Shown: positions 1 to 10,473 of the stretch, in pieces
Layout: every line of letters starts with the position of its first letter
How positions within the stretch are numbered: the stretch's first letter is position 1
NCBI GenBank assembly: GCA_017607445.1
Contig: JAEVHH010000004.1
Span: 3,720,001-3,784,000 of the forward strand
Origin: Histoplasma ohiense
Taxonomy: Eukaryota > Ascomycota > Eurotiomycetes > Onygenales > Ajellomycetaceae
Reading direction: 5' to 3'
DNA: 64,000 bases
Made by a program: the position numbers and the translations under genes
Notes under the pieces: generated by a model
Seen by the model: only the letters and a program-made list of their open reading frames with translations
What the model was told of the DNA's origin: nothing
Databases searched by the model: none

Positions 1-234
1 AGGTGGGTATGTATGCCTTGCATGAAAAGGGGAAAAACGCAGAGGACATAGCTATCGAAAATACTTCCAAACAAAACAAAACCGCCCCGCCCCAAATGCG
101 CCAGATTTTCCTGTATCGCTATATGCAATAGCATAGGCAAAAAAGAAAACAAAAGAAAAGAAAAAGAAAACCCAAACCCAAACCAAACCAAACTAAGCCG
201 TGCAACAAAAGTAAGAAAAGATGAACAAGCAGCG

Positions 235-1229
235 TCAATTACTCTCCACCTCCAGTGCCTGGCTAATAGCCTCCCCCTGCCTCTTCAGCTCCTGATCGCG
301 CAGGAACTGCGCGTACTTGGAGAGCGGGTTATGGATCCCACACTCGGTCTTCTGCTGGCCCTTCCACCGCCCAGATCTCTCATCCTCATGCTCCTTCACG
401 GGCGCTGTCGAGTGCCAGTCGCCGATGCTCTTATACCCCTTATCCAACAGCTCATTATACGGCACGTTATTCGCCGTGATGTATTCCTTAACCTGCGCAA
501 ACGACCAGTTTGCCAGCGGGTTGATCTTGATGAGGCCCGCCTCGTCGACCTCGATGACGTCCAGGTCGCCGCGCTTGCCGCCCTGGCTGCGTCTGCGGCC
601 CGTGAGCACGGCGTTGACTTGCAGCTCGCGATAGGCTCGTCGAGCCGGCTCGACCTTGGCTACCCAGTCGTAGAGCTGGTCGTTGGATTCCCAGAACCTG
701 GGGCCGTATTTCCGCGAGAATTCCTCGGCGGTCGAGACGCTGTCTGGCTTGTAGATGTGGATGTTTGTCAAGGGATAGTGTTTGCGGATGCGGTCTACAA
801 GGGACAGCGTCTCTTTGAAATGGTGCAGTGTATCTAGAAAGATGAGATCGACCATCTGCGAGCCTTGGATGTTGAGTTTGGAGATCATATCGAGTGTTAC
901 GAGGCCTGTTAGGCCGAATGCTGTGGTTTGGTAGAGGCCTGGTAACGTCGTGATGCACCAGCGGAGGATATCTGAGGATATCGTTAGTTTTGCTGAAATT
1001 TGAGGATACAAGTATATCTGTAATAGATGGCCCTAGAGCAGCTTTTGTGATGTATGAACATACCCTGGGGTTCTAAGAGCTGAAGGTGCTTATTGAGAAA
1101 TTTCAAATGGGGTTTGGTAAAAACGAGTTCTGGCAGACTGGAATCACTGGCGCTGGCACTGGCATATCCAGATTCGGTCTCCGTGGCCTCTGTATCAGAA
1201 GGATAGCCGGAAGAGATTTTGGACGGCAT
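235..1229 (-). CDS. MET16: Phosphoadenosine phosphosulfate (PAPS) reductase
   Basis: Reduces PAPS to sulfite with thioredoxin in cytosolic sulfate assimilation. Two exons: 1229-1064 and 971-235, with intron 1063-972 (donor GTATGT, branch CTAAC, acceptor CAG). Joining them restores the conserved run LEPQDILRW; the protein is 300 aa. The PAPS-reductase fold covers about residues 55-280, with TTAFGLTG and LIFLDTLHHF near the nucleotide site. The catalytic cysteine is C266 in the KTECGIH motif near the C terminus. The start is the ATG at 1229, giving a serine-rich N terminus as in other fungal PAPS reductases. An upstream open frame in phase with it has no conserved content. A Gcn4/CpcA-type TGAGTCA lies about 60 bp upstream. 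The siroheme synthase gene of the same pathway lies 16 kb away. Identity is very secure; the splice is secure from the restored motif. Confidence 0.95.
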
Positions 1230-3410
1230 GTTGATATAGAAAGAAGAATTGCTTTGATTTTCTTGGACAGCTAACGAATTGAAGCACATCTGAGTCAGGG
1301 CCGAAGAATCGATTGTATATATATGTATGATATTCGAATGAAAGGAGGCGAGTGTGATAAATATAGGTGACCATACAAACACGAGACAAAGATGAATGCT
1401 GACAAACGGGAGATGTGAGATAGGAACAGGCCAATGACGACGTCTTAGAAATCAAAGCAGCAAAGATGATCCAGATGTGCAATGGAAAGAGAGAAGAGGG
1501 AAAACGAACGAAAGAGAAAGAGAAGAGGAGGGAACCCAGTCAATCCCTCTTCTCCTGACAGGGAAAAGCGAGAGTTGCCAGAGACCACACACAACAACCC
1601 ACGAAAACCCTCACCAACCACCCTCGAACAGCCCAGACAGTCCAAAATCACATCATCCACGAAAAAGCGCCCTCTCGCTATTCTGCACGGGGCTTGCTGC
1701 AGACTCCACCGCCAGACGTTCTGATTCTGGCGCAATCCGGCGTGGAATCCCACAAGCAGGCCCGCGACGCGAGATAGGCGGAGCGATAATAGAGACGTGG
1801 AGCCGCAGATGTGCAGGGAAGTTGTGGTGGATTTGCTCATGATTGTTGCAAATCACGCAATTTGAGCCTGCATTAGCCAAGTCTGGCGATGGTGTCAAAA
1901 CCCAATTAGCTAACGTTAATGGAAGGGAAAACGATCAATAAATAGTGAAATAAAAGAAAACATAAAGAACCATCAACGAGACATCCATGGAATATTCCAT
2001 CGATGATTAGAGATGTGATAGTATTTCTTGATGTATAGCGCATGCATCATCGCAACTTAGTCGTTACAGTTGTGGGGGAGACGAAAGATGCGAGAATCAA
2101 GTTTTGAGTTTCAGTAAAACCCATATAACGCAATGACTCAGCGTTGTCACGTCGATATAGACCGACCAGCGGTTTCATGAGGTATATCGTCACAGCAGGC
2201 GATGGCCGGCGCCCATCCTGCTGCGTCGAACAGCGCACGATCGATCTGAAGCTGTTCATCCTGCAGTCCATTGCGCGGAGGATTCTCGCGGAAATCTCTG
2301 GATCACGTGCAAATCCATGTCTTGCTGAGATAATCCAGCTTCTACTGATTGAGTGGCTTGGATGTGGCTTTCCTTTTCAGCCAACCTCTTCGTCTTTGCG
2401 GAGTTGAGCCACGATCAATGGGAGTGTTTTAGGGGGTTAGTTAAGGGGCAGGCAATGGAATCTCAACCATGGATGATATGTGTTGACGAACCACTGTTGC
2501 GAGAGATTTCCTGGCTGGAAATTGGAACCACCGATTCATGTTCCGTTTGGGTTCAAATCAACGTCCGTCTTCTGGATGGAGGTGTATAGAGCTGGGTTAA
2601 TTAATTGCTCACAGTGGTATGTCGTTTATGAGCAGATTTCACTTCTAAAACTTACAATTGTGCTGTCATCTTGCTATTTCCATCCGTATCCATGCCTGAC
2701 ACACTCCGAATACACAGGGACTATCCTATTTTTTAAGGTACAGCTTTATCTCTGATGAATCATATAAATCAGCTCCCAAACATAGAGGCATCTCTGCAGT
2801 TGTCATGCATCACTTACCTCTGGTACCCCTCCACTGAATACCCCGCCCAGATCAAGAAATGCAGGATTGTGTGTGTGGCATCTTCAATGGGTTGCTAAGC
2901 TGTCTCGCTGCGAATATGCTCGAACCAGCTACTCCCATTTTTGGCAAAGACTCTGTCGGATCCAATTCATTTTCATTTCCATTCTGATTCATCACCTTAT
3001 CATTCCAAACCTCCTGACCAACACCCTAAATATCACCGTCCTGCAGAGGTGATACCTGGTTCTAGAGATTAGAACAGTTTAGAGGGGGATGGAATTGGGG
3101 TGGGTAACAATGGATGGACTCGAAAATATCGGAGCAGTAGAGAACGAAATAGGCTTTTATCTGAGATTTGTCGAATCCCCCTCGCCCTTTTCAAGGCATG
3201 TATATACGTCTAAACGAAAACATGGGAAAGGACTGTTGGGCCCCAAATAATGGAATCAGGGGGCAATCCCTAATCGCCGAAGACCAAAAAACAAGACGAA
3301 TGGTGGGGGAAATATGTATACAGGTGTAATGTGTTGAAAAGCCCCAGCTAGGCCTTTACAAAATGTATCGCAAATATCGCCTCATCAAGGAAGATGAGAG
3401 GAAATATAAA
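1230..3410. other. Intergenic region between PAPS reductase and lipoyl synthase
   Basis: This 2.2-kb region is upstream of PAPS reductase and downstream of lipoyl synthase. Open frames at 1445-1840 and 1653-1898 (minus) and 1477-1842 (plus) overlap one another, are low in complexity and match nothing I recognise. The region probably holds the 5' leader and promoter of PAPS reductase plus the lipoyl synthase 3' UTR. No gene is supported. Confidence 0.6.
1291..1297. promoter_or_regulatory. TGAGTCA (Gcn4/CpcA-type bZIP site)
   Basis: A palindromic TGAGTCA lies 62 bp upstream of the PAPS reductase start. A second copy in the other orientation, TGACTCA, is at 2134-2140. This heptamer is the established binding site of the general amino-acid control activator in fungi, and sulfur-amino-acid genes are frequent targets. 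That it is used here is inference; a 7-mer also occurs by chance. Confidence 0.4.
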
Positions 3411-4703
3411 TCACATCATAGCCTCACCCGCTACCAGCTTTTTGACATTTTCACTCGTGGTCACCTTCTCATTCACACTTCCAGCATTTCCCCCCCTCCT
3501 TTTCTTCAACACATTCTCAATAAATGCTTCGCCAGCCTTATAACTACTCCTTACTAGTGGGCCTGAAGCACAATACAAGAAACCCATCTCCAGTGCACGC
3601 TCCTTCCACAGATCAAACACATCAGGTCTTACATATTCATGTACGGCCATGTGCCTCTTCGTCGGCCTCATGTACTGTCCAAAGGTGACAACATCAACGT
3701 TAATAGCCCTCAATGCCCGCAGAGCATCCCACAACTGTGCCTCCGTCTCCCCCAGCCCCAGCATAAGCGACGTCTTCGTAATAAGTTCCGGCTTTGCCGA
3801 TTTAGCAGCCTTCAGCACACGTAGGCTCTGCTGGAACGATGCCCGACGATCACGCACGAAAGGGGTCAGCGCCTCAACCGTCTCGACGTTATGCGCGAAC
3901 ACGTCCAACCCCGAATTGGCCACGAGGGCCACCATATCGAGATCCCCCGCGTAATCACCCGTCAGGCACTCGACGAGGATATTCGGCGCCTTCTGCTTGA
4001 TCTTCATAACTGTCTCTGCACAGTGCCTCGCGCCGCCATCTGCGAGATCATCCCGATCGACAGAAGTCAGCACCACGTATCCCAGGCCCCACCGCGAGAG
4101 CGCCTCAGCAGTATTGTCTGGCTCGTGCGGGTCGAGCGGAGGCGGCTTGTTGGATGTTTTCACGCTGCAGAAGCGACAGCCGCGCGTGCAGGTGTCGCCC
4201 ATAAGCATTATTGTAGCTGTCGCCGCAGACTTGGAGCTGCCGCCCCAGCAATTGGCGATGTTGGGGCAGCGGGCTTCCTCGCAGACGGTGTGCAGGTTTA
4301 GGCCGCGGAGGTCATTCTTGATGCGTTTGTAGTTCGAGGAGTCCGGAATGGGCGTCTTGAGCCAGGGGGGGAGACGGGTTATTTCCTTTTTACGGCCGGG
4401 AGGTCCTACCAGGGCTGTTTTCAGGGCATATGCTTCGGCGGGGTCAAGAGGTTCGTCCTTCTTGCCGGAGACAAAGTCGGAGAATGCTGGTCCGGCATTT
4501 AGCTTGTCTTTGAAAGCTGTGGCTGGGCGTTTGACTGTGGGGGGAGTATTGGAGGTATTGCCTATGGGGGAGTCATGAGGGGTAGTCGTTGCATAGGATC
4601 TCAGTGTAGCTAATTGGAGAGTAGGTCGGGCCGAAGGGGGAAGACTGGAAAGAGAAGAGTGGGCGGAGTAGAGAGTTCGGAGCTTGCCAGCAGAGGTTGC
4701 CAT
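3411..4703 (-). CDS. LIP5: Lipoyl synthase, mitochondrial
   Basis: A radical-SAM enzyme that inserts two sulfurs into octanoyl groups on lipoyl domains of mitochondrial dehydrogenase complexes and glycine cleavage protein H. Single exon, 430 aa. Both Fe-S clusters are visible. The auxiliary cluster is C141-x4-C146-x5-C152 (CEEARCPNIANC); the radical-SAM cluster is C172-x3-C176-x2-C179 (CTRGCRFC). The lipoyl-synthase RSSY tetrapeptide is present near the C terminus (VRSSYKAGE). The first 40 residues are Ser/Arg/Leu-rich with almost no acidic residues, as expected for a mitochondrial presequence. I chose the ATG at 4703 because it gives that presequence; the frame extends further upstream without conserved content. 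A CACGTG box lies about 207 bp upstream (4910-4915). Confidence 0.97.
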   Translation of the reverse strand: MATSAGKLRTLYSAHSSLSSLPPSARPTLQLATLRSYATTTPHDSPIGNTSNTPPTVKRPATAFKDKLNAGPAFSDFVSGKKDEPLDPAEAYALKTALVGPPGRKKEITRLPPWLKTPIPDSSNYKRIKNDLRGLNLHTVCEEARCPNIANCWGGSSKSAATATIMLMGDTCTRGCRFCSVKTSNKPPPLDPHEPDNTAEALSRWGLGYVVLTSVDRDDLADGGARHCAETVMKIKQKAPNILVECLTGDYAGDLDMVALVANSGLDVFAHNVETVEALTPFVRDRRASFQQSLRVLKAAKSAKPELITKTSLMLGLGETEAQLWDALRALRAINVDVVTFGQYMRPTKRHMAVHEYVRPDVFDLWKERALEMGFLYCASGPLVRSSYKAGEAFIENVLKKRRGGNAGSVNEKVTTSENVKKLVAGEAMM

Positions 4704-5306
4704 AGTGAAGATCGCAAAGCCACCAAGCCAAGCACCAGCCCTGAGCTTTTTAATACCGTGAGAGGTTGGGAGACTCAAGAGCTGAAGATGGCGATGGCAT
4801 CTCTTTCGTCCTACAAACGCTGTAAGAATAACTGCGAAGTTGCCGGCAAAACATATCCATTGCAAATTACCCGATTGGATGCAAAGCGATTAATAAGCAC
4901 GGATAGATGCACGTGATCATATTGCAGCCAACAAAAAAGAATCCACCGATTCTATCCAATTTTTTATTTTTATTTTTTTTTCAACCGCGTGGATAACATT
5001 GCTCTCAATCAAACACATGGACAAGACGGTTGCTCAATAATCATCGAAATCCACCATACAATGCGTCGGCCTGAGCTTAACCCTCGGTTCAGCATCTTCC
5101 CAGATCTCTCGCTCTGGGCCATTGGCCCCAGGTAGCGCGGGAAGTCTGGAGCGCCAGGGCACCAGAGAGGAGCTAGGAGGCCAGCTAACGAGCAAATCTG
5201 TGGCTGGTGGTTTATAATTCCTTCGCAGTGCTCTCAACAATGCTGAGTAACGCTTTCACTGGCTGACCATTTACTCCTAGCAAGGCAACGAATCTTTCCC
5301 TGCTGG

Positions 5307-5342
5307 TGGTGATCGAGCTCTTTTGCCCTAGTGGCCTAATAG
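5307..5342 (+). repeat. 36-bp direct repeat, copy 1
   Basis: Exact 36-bp match to 5640-5675. It contains GAGCTCTTTTGCCC followed by TAGTGGCCTAATAG. The second half resembles the D-arm/A-box region of a fungal tRNA-Arg. In this copy it is followed about 50 bp later by a T-arm/B-box-like GGTTCGAATC near 5398-5407. The two copies are 333 bp apart. Confidence 0.8.
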
Positions 5343-5412
5343 GTTATGAGCCCGTGTAAGCGCGACTGCTACAGGGTGTGCCAACATGCTATCACAGGTT
5401 CGAATCAGACCA
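5321..5412 (+). repeat. tRNA-like segment, possible SINE-like remnant
   Basis: The segment has an A-box-like AGTGGCCTAATAGG and, about 60 bp downstream, a B-box-like GGTTCGAATC. These are the two internal RNA polymerase III promoter elements of tRNA genes. The flanking bases do not form an acceptor stem and the anticodon arm does not fold, so it is not a working tRNA. A tRNA-derived SINE or a decayed tRNA copy would look like this. The identification is inference; chance similarity remains possible. Confidence 0.35.
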
Positions 5413-5639
5413 AGGCCAGAAGAATATCCCTTACTAATGCACATTCTCTTACCAAGATGGAGGAGATTGGTGGTTAGGCACCCAGGAAGACCCCAGGCCA
5501 CCAAAGACCAATGGCAGTAGGGTAGTGGAACTTAGGAAGAGCCAGGTTCCCCCAGCTGGCCGGATGGTAGAGTGGGTCCGAGGGGGGGTGTTGGGGGGAT
5601 TGGATTGGGTGATTCGTACCCTCTATACCACCACAGCGC

Positions 5640-5675
5640 TGGTGATCGAGCTCTTTTGCCCTAGTGGCCTAATAG
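5640..5675 (+). repeat. 36-bp direct repeat, copy 2
   Basis: Exact copy of 5307-5342. After it the sequences diverge at once, and no B-box-like GGTTCGAATC follows. It therefore looks like a 5'-truncated or recombined copy of only the first part of the element. Confidence 0.8.
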
Positions 5676-6091
5676 AAACATCCCAGCAATACAGAATGAC
5701 GGCGGTGGCTATGGCGCGTAAGCTGGGTGTATCCCTGGCATGAGGGTTTTCTTCTGGAGCGGCTGAATCAATCCCCTTTCCTCAGGTTCAATTCTATAAA
5801 TATCAACGGATGCCTTTTTCTGTTGATTTTGCTTTGTGTCTTTTGCATTTTCCCTTGGAATAACGTTTAGTTTCCGTGGGATATCTCGATGACCACGCCG
5901 ACTACCTCTGAATTGATTCTATCCTGCGTTTGTGAGGGTTGCCCTTTGACCCCTGTTTCGCTCAGCTTGAGTTCCTATTTGTTGCTTAGAAATTCTGTCG
6001 GGGAAATTATTTCCTTGTTATCCCCACGGTAATTTGACTATTTTTTTTCTTGTGTGTTGAAGTAATCCCGTTCAAGAACTTTACACTAGCA

Positions 6092-7369
6092 ATGTCTAGC
6101 GCATCCCCATGGCCACGAGCGTTCCAACACCACGCAATGGATTTCAACAGCCCCATCCCACTGGACTTCATCCGCGGCAAGACAATTCTGCTGACTGGTG
6201 GCGCGTCCGGATTTGGCGCCGCATTTTTCTCCCGTTGGGCTGCTCAAGGTGCAACGGTGATAATAGGTGACATCAATACGGTAGCGGGAGCTGAACTCGT
6301 CGCACGTGTTCGGGAAGAAACTCAGAACCCAAACCTCCACTTCCTACCCCTGGACGTAACCTCCTGGCAGTCTCAAGTCGACTTCTTCCGCGAAGCTGTG
6401 AAGCTCAGCACGCATGGCGGGATCGATACTGTTGTGGCCAATGCGGGCATAAACAATGCGAAAGAGTCCAAATATTTCGAAGAGCCCCCAAGAGACTACC
6501 AAAATGACCCCAACCCACCCGCACCGCGATTCTCCACCATTGATGTAAATCTTACCGGAACCCTATATACGACGCACCTAGCTCTATTCTACTTGCCCCG
6601 CAACCCAGGATCGATGCCATGCTCACCGGCTTCTTCTGGATCTTCTACTCAGCCGCCAGAAACCAGGGAAAGAGACAGACACATACTCCTCTTAGGCTCC
6701 GTAGCGAGTATCTTACCTCTACCTTCCCAGACTTCTTACTGCGTCTCTAAACATGGTGTTATGGGTCTTTTCCGTTCTCTGCGCGCCACAACCCCGCTTC
6801 GAGATGGGGTTCGGGTGAATATTCTCTGCCCGTACTTTACTGAGACTCCAATCCTCAGCATCAGCGGCAAGGTCATTTTATCCGGCGCCGCACTTACAGA
6901 TATTAATCACGTCTGTGATGCGGCGACGCGCTTTGTGGCGGATCCTGGGTGCGTGGGTCGCAGTGTGGTGATTGCACCGAAGCTCAGGGTTCGGTCTCCC
7001 CTGTCTGGACCTGGTCCTGACGGCGAATTGGAAGGGGGAGAGGAACGGATCCCAGGGATGGGTGGGTTGAAGGGTATTCCTGATATGCAAGACCTGTACG
7101 ACCTTGCAACGAATCCTACAAATAGTGGGCTGAGGGCCGAATCGAAAGCTGGTGGAGATGGGAGGGAGGTGAGGGATATCGCTATTTGGGAATTTTACAC
7201 GCATGATTTGGATGACTCGGAACTATTCACCCGGAGGATTGTTGGGATTATACTGATCACGGCTAGGGTAAGAGGCTGGTTGTTGTTTATAACGGATCTA
7301 TGGAACGGAGTTACCATGGTTTTGAAAAAAGCATTAGGTGGTGGTGAGAAGAGAAAGAAAAAAGTTTAG
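6092..7369 (+). CDS. Short-chain dehydrogenase/reductase with C-terminal extension
   Basis: NAD(P)-dependent oxidoreductase of the classical SDR family; substrate unknown. Single exon, 425 aa. The Rossmann glycine motif TGGASGFG is at residues 35-42, with D60 after beta-2 (suggesting NAD preference) and NAG at 117-119. The catalytic serine is S203 (LLGSVAS), with Y216 and K220 in SYCVSK. Classical SDRs are about 250-300 aa. This one has a Ser/Pro-rich insert around residues 170-195 and about 100 extra C-terminal residues. The tail includes a hydrophobic stretch (GIILITARVRGWLLFITDLW) that could bind a membrane, then a basic end. It resembles 15-hydroxyprostaglandin-dehydrogenase-like fungal SDRs. 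The ATG at 6092 is the first in frame; M16 is an alternative start. Confidence 0.88.
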   Translation: MSSASPWPRAFQHHAMDFNSPIPLDFIRGKTILLTGGASGFGAAFFSRWAAQGATVIIGDINTVAGAELVARVREETQNPNLHFLPLDVTSWQSQVDFFREAVKLSTHGGIDTVVANAGINNAKESKYFEEPPRDYQNDPNPPAPRFSTIDVNLTGTLYTTHLALFYLPRNPGSMPCSPASSGSSTQPPETRERDRHILLLGSVASILPLPSQTSYCVSKHGVMGLFRSLRATTPLRDGVRVNILCPYFTETPILSISGKVILSGAALTDINHVCDAATRFVADPGCVGRSVVIAPKLRVRSPLSGPGPDGELEGGEERIPGMGGLKGIPDMQDLYDLATNPTNSGLRAESKAGGDGREVRDIAIWEFYTHDLDDSELFTRRIVGIILITARVRGWLLFITDLWNGVTMVLKKALGGGEKRKKKV

Positions 7370-7852
7370 TATTTAGAGGCAGAAAGACATTGTTTGTTTA
7401 CCTCTTGTTGGCGATCAACCTTTCCAAGGTTGTTATTGTTATTTTCTACAGGTCTGTGGTGTTCACGTGCAAGGCAAACGCCGACTTACCTAGTTATGTT
7501 CATTCTTCAATGAATGTCAGCCATTCAACTAATATAGGGCTGTTTTTGCTCCCACATAACCTCCAGTCCTCTGTCCCTACCTTATCTAACTGCAGAATAC
7601 TCAATGGCTCAGTTTCATAGCTAGTTATAGCTTACAACGAAGCTTGTATAATGAAGACATATACTGTACTCAATATAAAACCCGGAACCAAAAAAACAAG
7701 CTTTGGTAACTTATATTAAAAGTGCTTGATACCAAGGATTAAACCTAACTTAAAATCAGATATGTAATGATACAAACAAAATGGCAGTAGCTCGAAACAA
7801 GGTACCACCGCAATGCCCCGCAATGCCCCAAAAGACGCTAAAAATTCATGGC
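7370..7852. other. Convergent intergenic region
   Basis: Tail-to-tail spacer between the short-chain dehydrogenase (plus) and the uncharacterised minus-strand gene. It is AT-rich with ATAAA-type signals and presumably holds both 3' ends. Nothing else was seen. Confidence 0.6.
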
Positions 7853-9227
7853 CTACATGAGTCCAAGCTTTTTGTTGCTCTCAAATAGTTGAACAAGGGA
7901 CATAAGCGCCCTCTTCAGGCCAGAATCGGAAGTCCCACATAAATCGACCAGGAGCGCATCCGCAATTTCATTAAGACGGTCGTGGATATTCGCATATCTC
8001 GGATGCGAAGGGCGTTCTTGAACGCGCACCTGCGAAGTCTTCGATGGAGGAAGCCCTAATCTTGCCCTTGCTTTGCCAGAGATGCCGTCCACGACACTTC
8101 CAAAAATGGTCTGGTTGCCATTTGTATTATTCTGACATGCCTCTAGCGAAGCAAGGTATATTTGAGCGACGAAAACAGCGCATAGAGAGCTGAGCTTCTC
8201 AATTGGTGCCCCCGGAAAAATTTCTTTAAATGGGGTTAGGAGGGCTTTTTCTGACGTTGAGCGCATGGATGTAATGACTGGGGATGAGAGATCCAAGACT
8301 GGCAGGGGAGTTTGCATTAACAATGTCTCGAGGTGATCAAGCGCATAGCCCGCACTCCAGGATGCTGTCTTCAGGGCTCTCTTGTGAGTTGTGTCTTTGT
8401 TTCGGCTCGCCGTGGAACCACTCTTGTGTAACGGGGAATTTTTCTGTATCCATCGCGGAATCTGTTTCTTAAAGCTAATACGGCGTAATAATCCTGATGA
8501 GCTATCTACCGGCGGGTCACTCAGGGATAGTCGGGATGTATCACCAGTAGAGTTGTAAGATCCATGGCCTGCGCAGCCACTATCATCGCCAGATCCGGGA
8601 GGACGTTCGGTGTGCGGCGAGAGGTTCAAGCAGCTGAATGCAGATGGAAGTTTTTTAGACGCGGGAATCGATTGGGCAAATGCATCCGCTTCAGATTTGC
8701 CACATGGAACAGCAAGACAGGATGTGGATTTCGGGATCGTAATCAACCTTGGCTTTGCAGGTCGGTCAATCTTTATAGGCTTCTATCCTCTTCGTTAGTA
8801 ATGTACGAGGAATTTGCGCGTGTTAAATTACTGGGCCTCACCGCAACCTCCGATGATGCACATAAACTCTCCGAGGAGCTATGTTGTCTATATTGCACGA
8901 TCTGGCACCTGCGCTTTTGAATTTTAGGCACGTCATGAGCATCAGCATTTCCGTAATTCGTGCTGATGAATTCACCGAAAAGCCAACATTCTTCGGTTTC
9001 GAATGTTTTATTTGTAGGGCTTGTGATTCTCGTGACAGATACAGCCGAAGATTGGAGAAGTTGAGAGGATGATTTTTGGATTCGAAGTTGTCCTAAACTG
9101 ATAATCTTATTAGATGCGTTCGGATATCTACGCTGGCAGTGACATCAAACCTTTGGCGTCCGGCTTCAGCTGAATATTCTTCATCATGACGAGCTTCCAA
9201 AGAGGGAGCTACCATCATCCCAGCCAT
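7853..9227 (-). CDS. Uncharacterised protein, 420 aa (hand-spliced)
   Basis: I do not recognise this protein. Three exons: 9227-9151, 9097-8842 and 8782-7853. Intron 1 (9150-9098) has a CTAAT branch and CAG acceptor but a weak GTTTGA donor. Intron 2 (8841-8783) has donor GTGAGG, a perfect TACTAAC branch and a TAG acceptor. The longest single open frame covers only exon 3 and lacks an ATG. Adding the two upstream exons gives an uninterrupted frame from the ATG at 9227. The N-terminal half is Ser-rich and probably disordered, with basic patches (KIQKRRCQ, KPIKIDRPAKPRL). The C-terminal half (about residues 235-420) is predicted helical and leucine-rich and looks like a folded domain. No signal peptide, membrane segment or catalytic motif is visible. 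Exons 2-3 are well supported; exon 1 is less certain. Confidence 0.65.
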
Positions 9228-10473
9228 GGTTCCTCGCAGCAGAAAGCTGCCGAAGTTTGCAAAACGGAGTAGTTAACGCGATCCGGTTGGAAATTGGCCG
9301 TCGGGTAAATGCATGTTGTGGTGATCCAGGTTGCTAAAAGTCCGGCGCAGATGAGTGGGGTTCCAGTGCATCAATGCGGAATGTGCCAACTGGACAGGAC
9401 TAAATATTTATTATCCAAACTGACAAACGTGGGGATGTAAATTGCACAACAACAGAGGCAAAATTACGGAGAACGAGCCGAAGAGATAATAAGCTACCAT
9501 ATTTTGTGCAACCATGGCTGAAGCTTTGACGTCCCATTAAATTTGACTCGAAAAAGGGGATGTTTCTGTATGCAGTGTTTGATAGATGAAAACAAAGGCA
9601 ACAAGGGCGAACGGCTGGCCCGACCAAACGGAGGCCAATTAACTCAGTTCGCGGCACGCGCCCACCCGAACCAAGCTCCAGGCTTTGGGCGAGCATACCC
9701 TGAAACAATTAAAGTCATCGTCATCGCCACGACGTTTGAGTTATAGAGAACAATAAATAAGGAGAGCTAGGGAAGGTGGAGACAGTAGCGGCAAAGATTC
9801 AGGGGTAATATTGCATTTTGAAATCCGGGGGCGTGAACGATATCGTAGGGCTTGAGCGACGAGGTGGATGATGATGCGATGATATGATGGTCGGTGCTGC
9901 TATTGGCATCTGGGTCCGTCCTGAGTTCTTCCATGTCCCTGGTCCAGAATTCGAAAGTGGGCTGGCAGGTATTTTGTTTCTGCAGGTGGCATAATCGCCG
10001 TCCCCAAAACTTGTTTTCCATATAAGCCACCCCCTCGATTCCCTTTTTCGTACCCTCGATCCCGCCCTGGATGGTGCATATAAACAATGCCACCACAGTC
10101 TGCAAGCCACAAGTCACCAGCTCGACACGTTCGCCCCTAGGCCATCAGGGCTGTCAAACAATGGGTAAATGTAAGACTGAAGCCACTTCACAACGAGGAT
10201 AAAGAAGAAAGATGGCTCTTTGGCTCTTGGAATATTCTCTTGAGGTGGGATGTCGGCTTATCTCGGCGAATATATGATCCGTCATCTGATAAGCAAATCT
10301 CGCAAACAAAGCAAACACAAAAATTATTCGTGGAATAAATCTTGCTGGATATGGATTTGGATAACTTCAAGTTATGGCAATCTACGAGAGGACGGGATCG
10401 AGGGAATCGGGAACTAAAATCATATAGATTCGGAGAGGTTGTTCCAGGAGCAGACAGCTCCTTTCACTTCTAA
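9228..10473. other. Divergent promoter region
   Basis: A 1.2-kb region between the uncharacterised minus-strand gene and IPI3 (plus). Overlapping minus-strand frames at 9767-10117 have no conserved content and are probably chance. No gene or repeat was recognised. Confidence 0.6.

Larger units (their letters stand above)
4704..6091. other. Divergent promoter region with repeat remnants
   Basis: This 1.4-kb region separates lipoyl synthase (minus) from the short-chain dehydrogenase (plus). The left 250 bp holds a CACGTG box. The centre holds two exact copies of a 36-bp repeat and a tRNA-like segment, described separately. Short open frames here (for example 5525-5743) overlap the repeats and are not supported as genes. 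Confidence 0.6.

Noticed and set aside
1445..1840. 131-codon minus-strand frame upstream of PAPS reductase
   Set aside because: Overlaps other open frames, low-complexity end, no recognised motif, and lies where the 5' leader or promoter is expected.
5321..5412. A functional tRNA gene
   Set aside because: A- and B-box-like segments are present but no acceptor or anticodon stem can be formed.
9767..10117. Overlapping minus-strand frames upstream of IPI3
   Set aside because: Three overlapping frames of similar length on one strand, no conserved content; probably chance.
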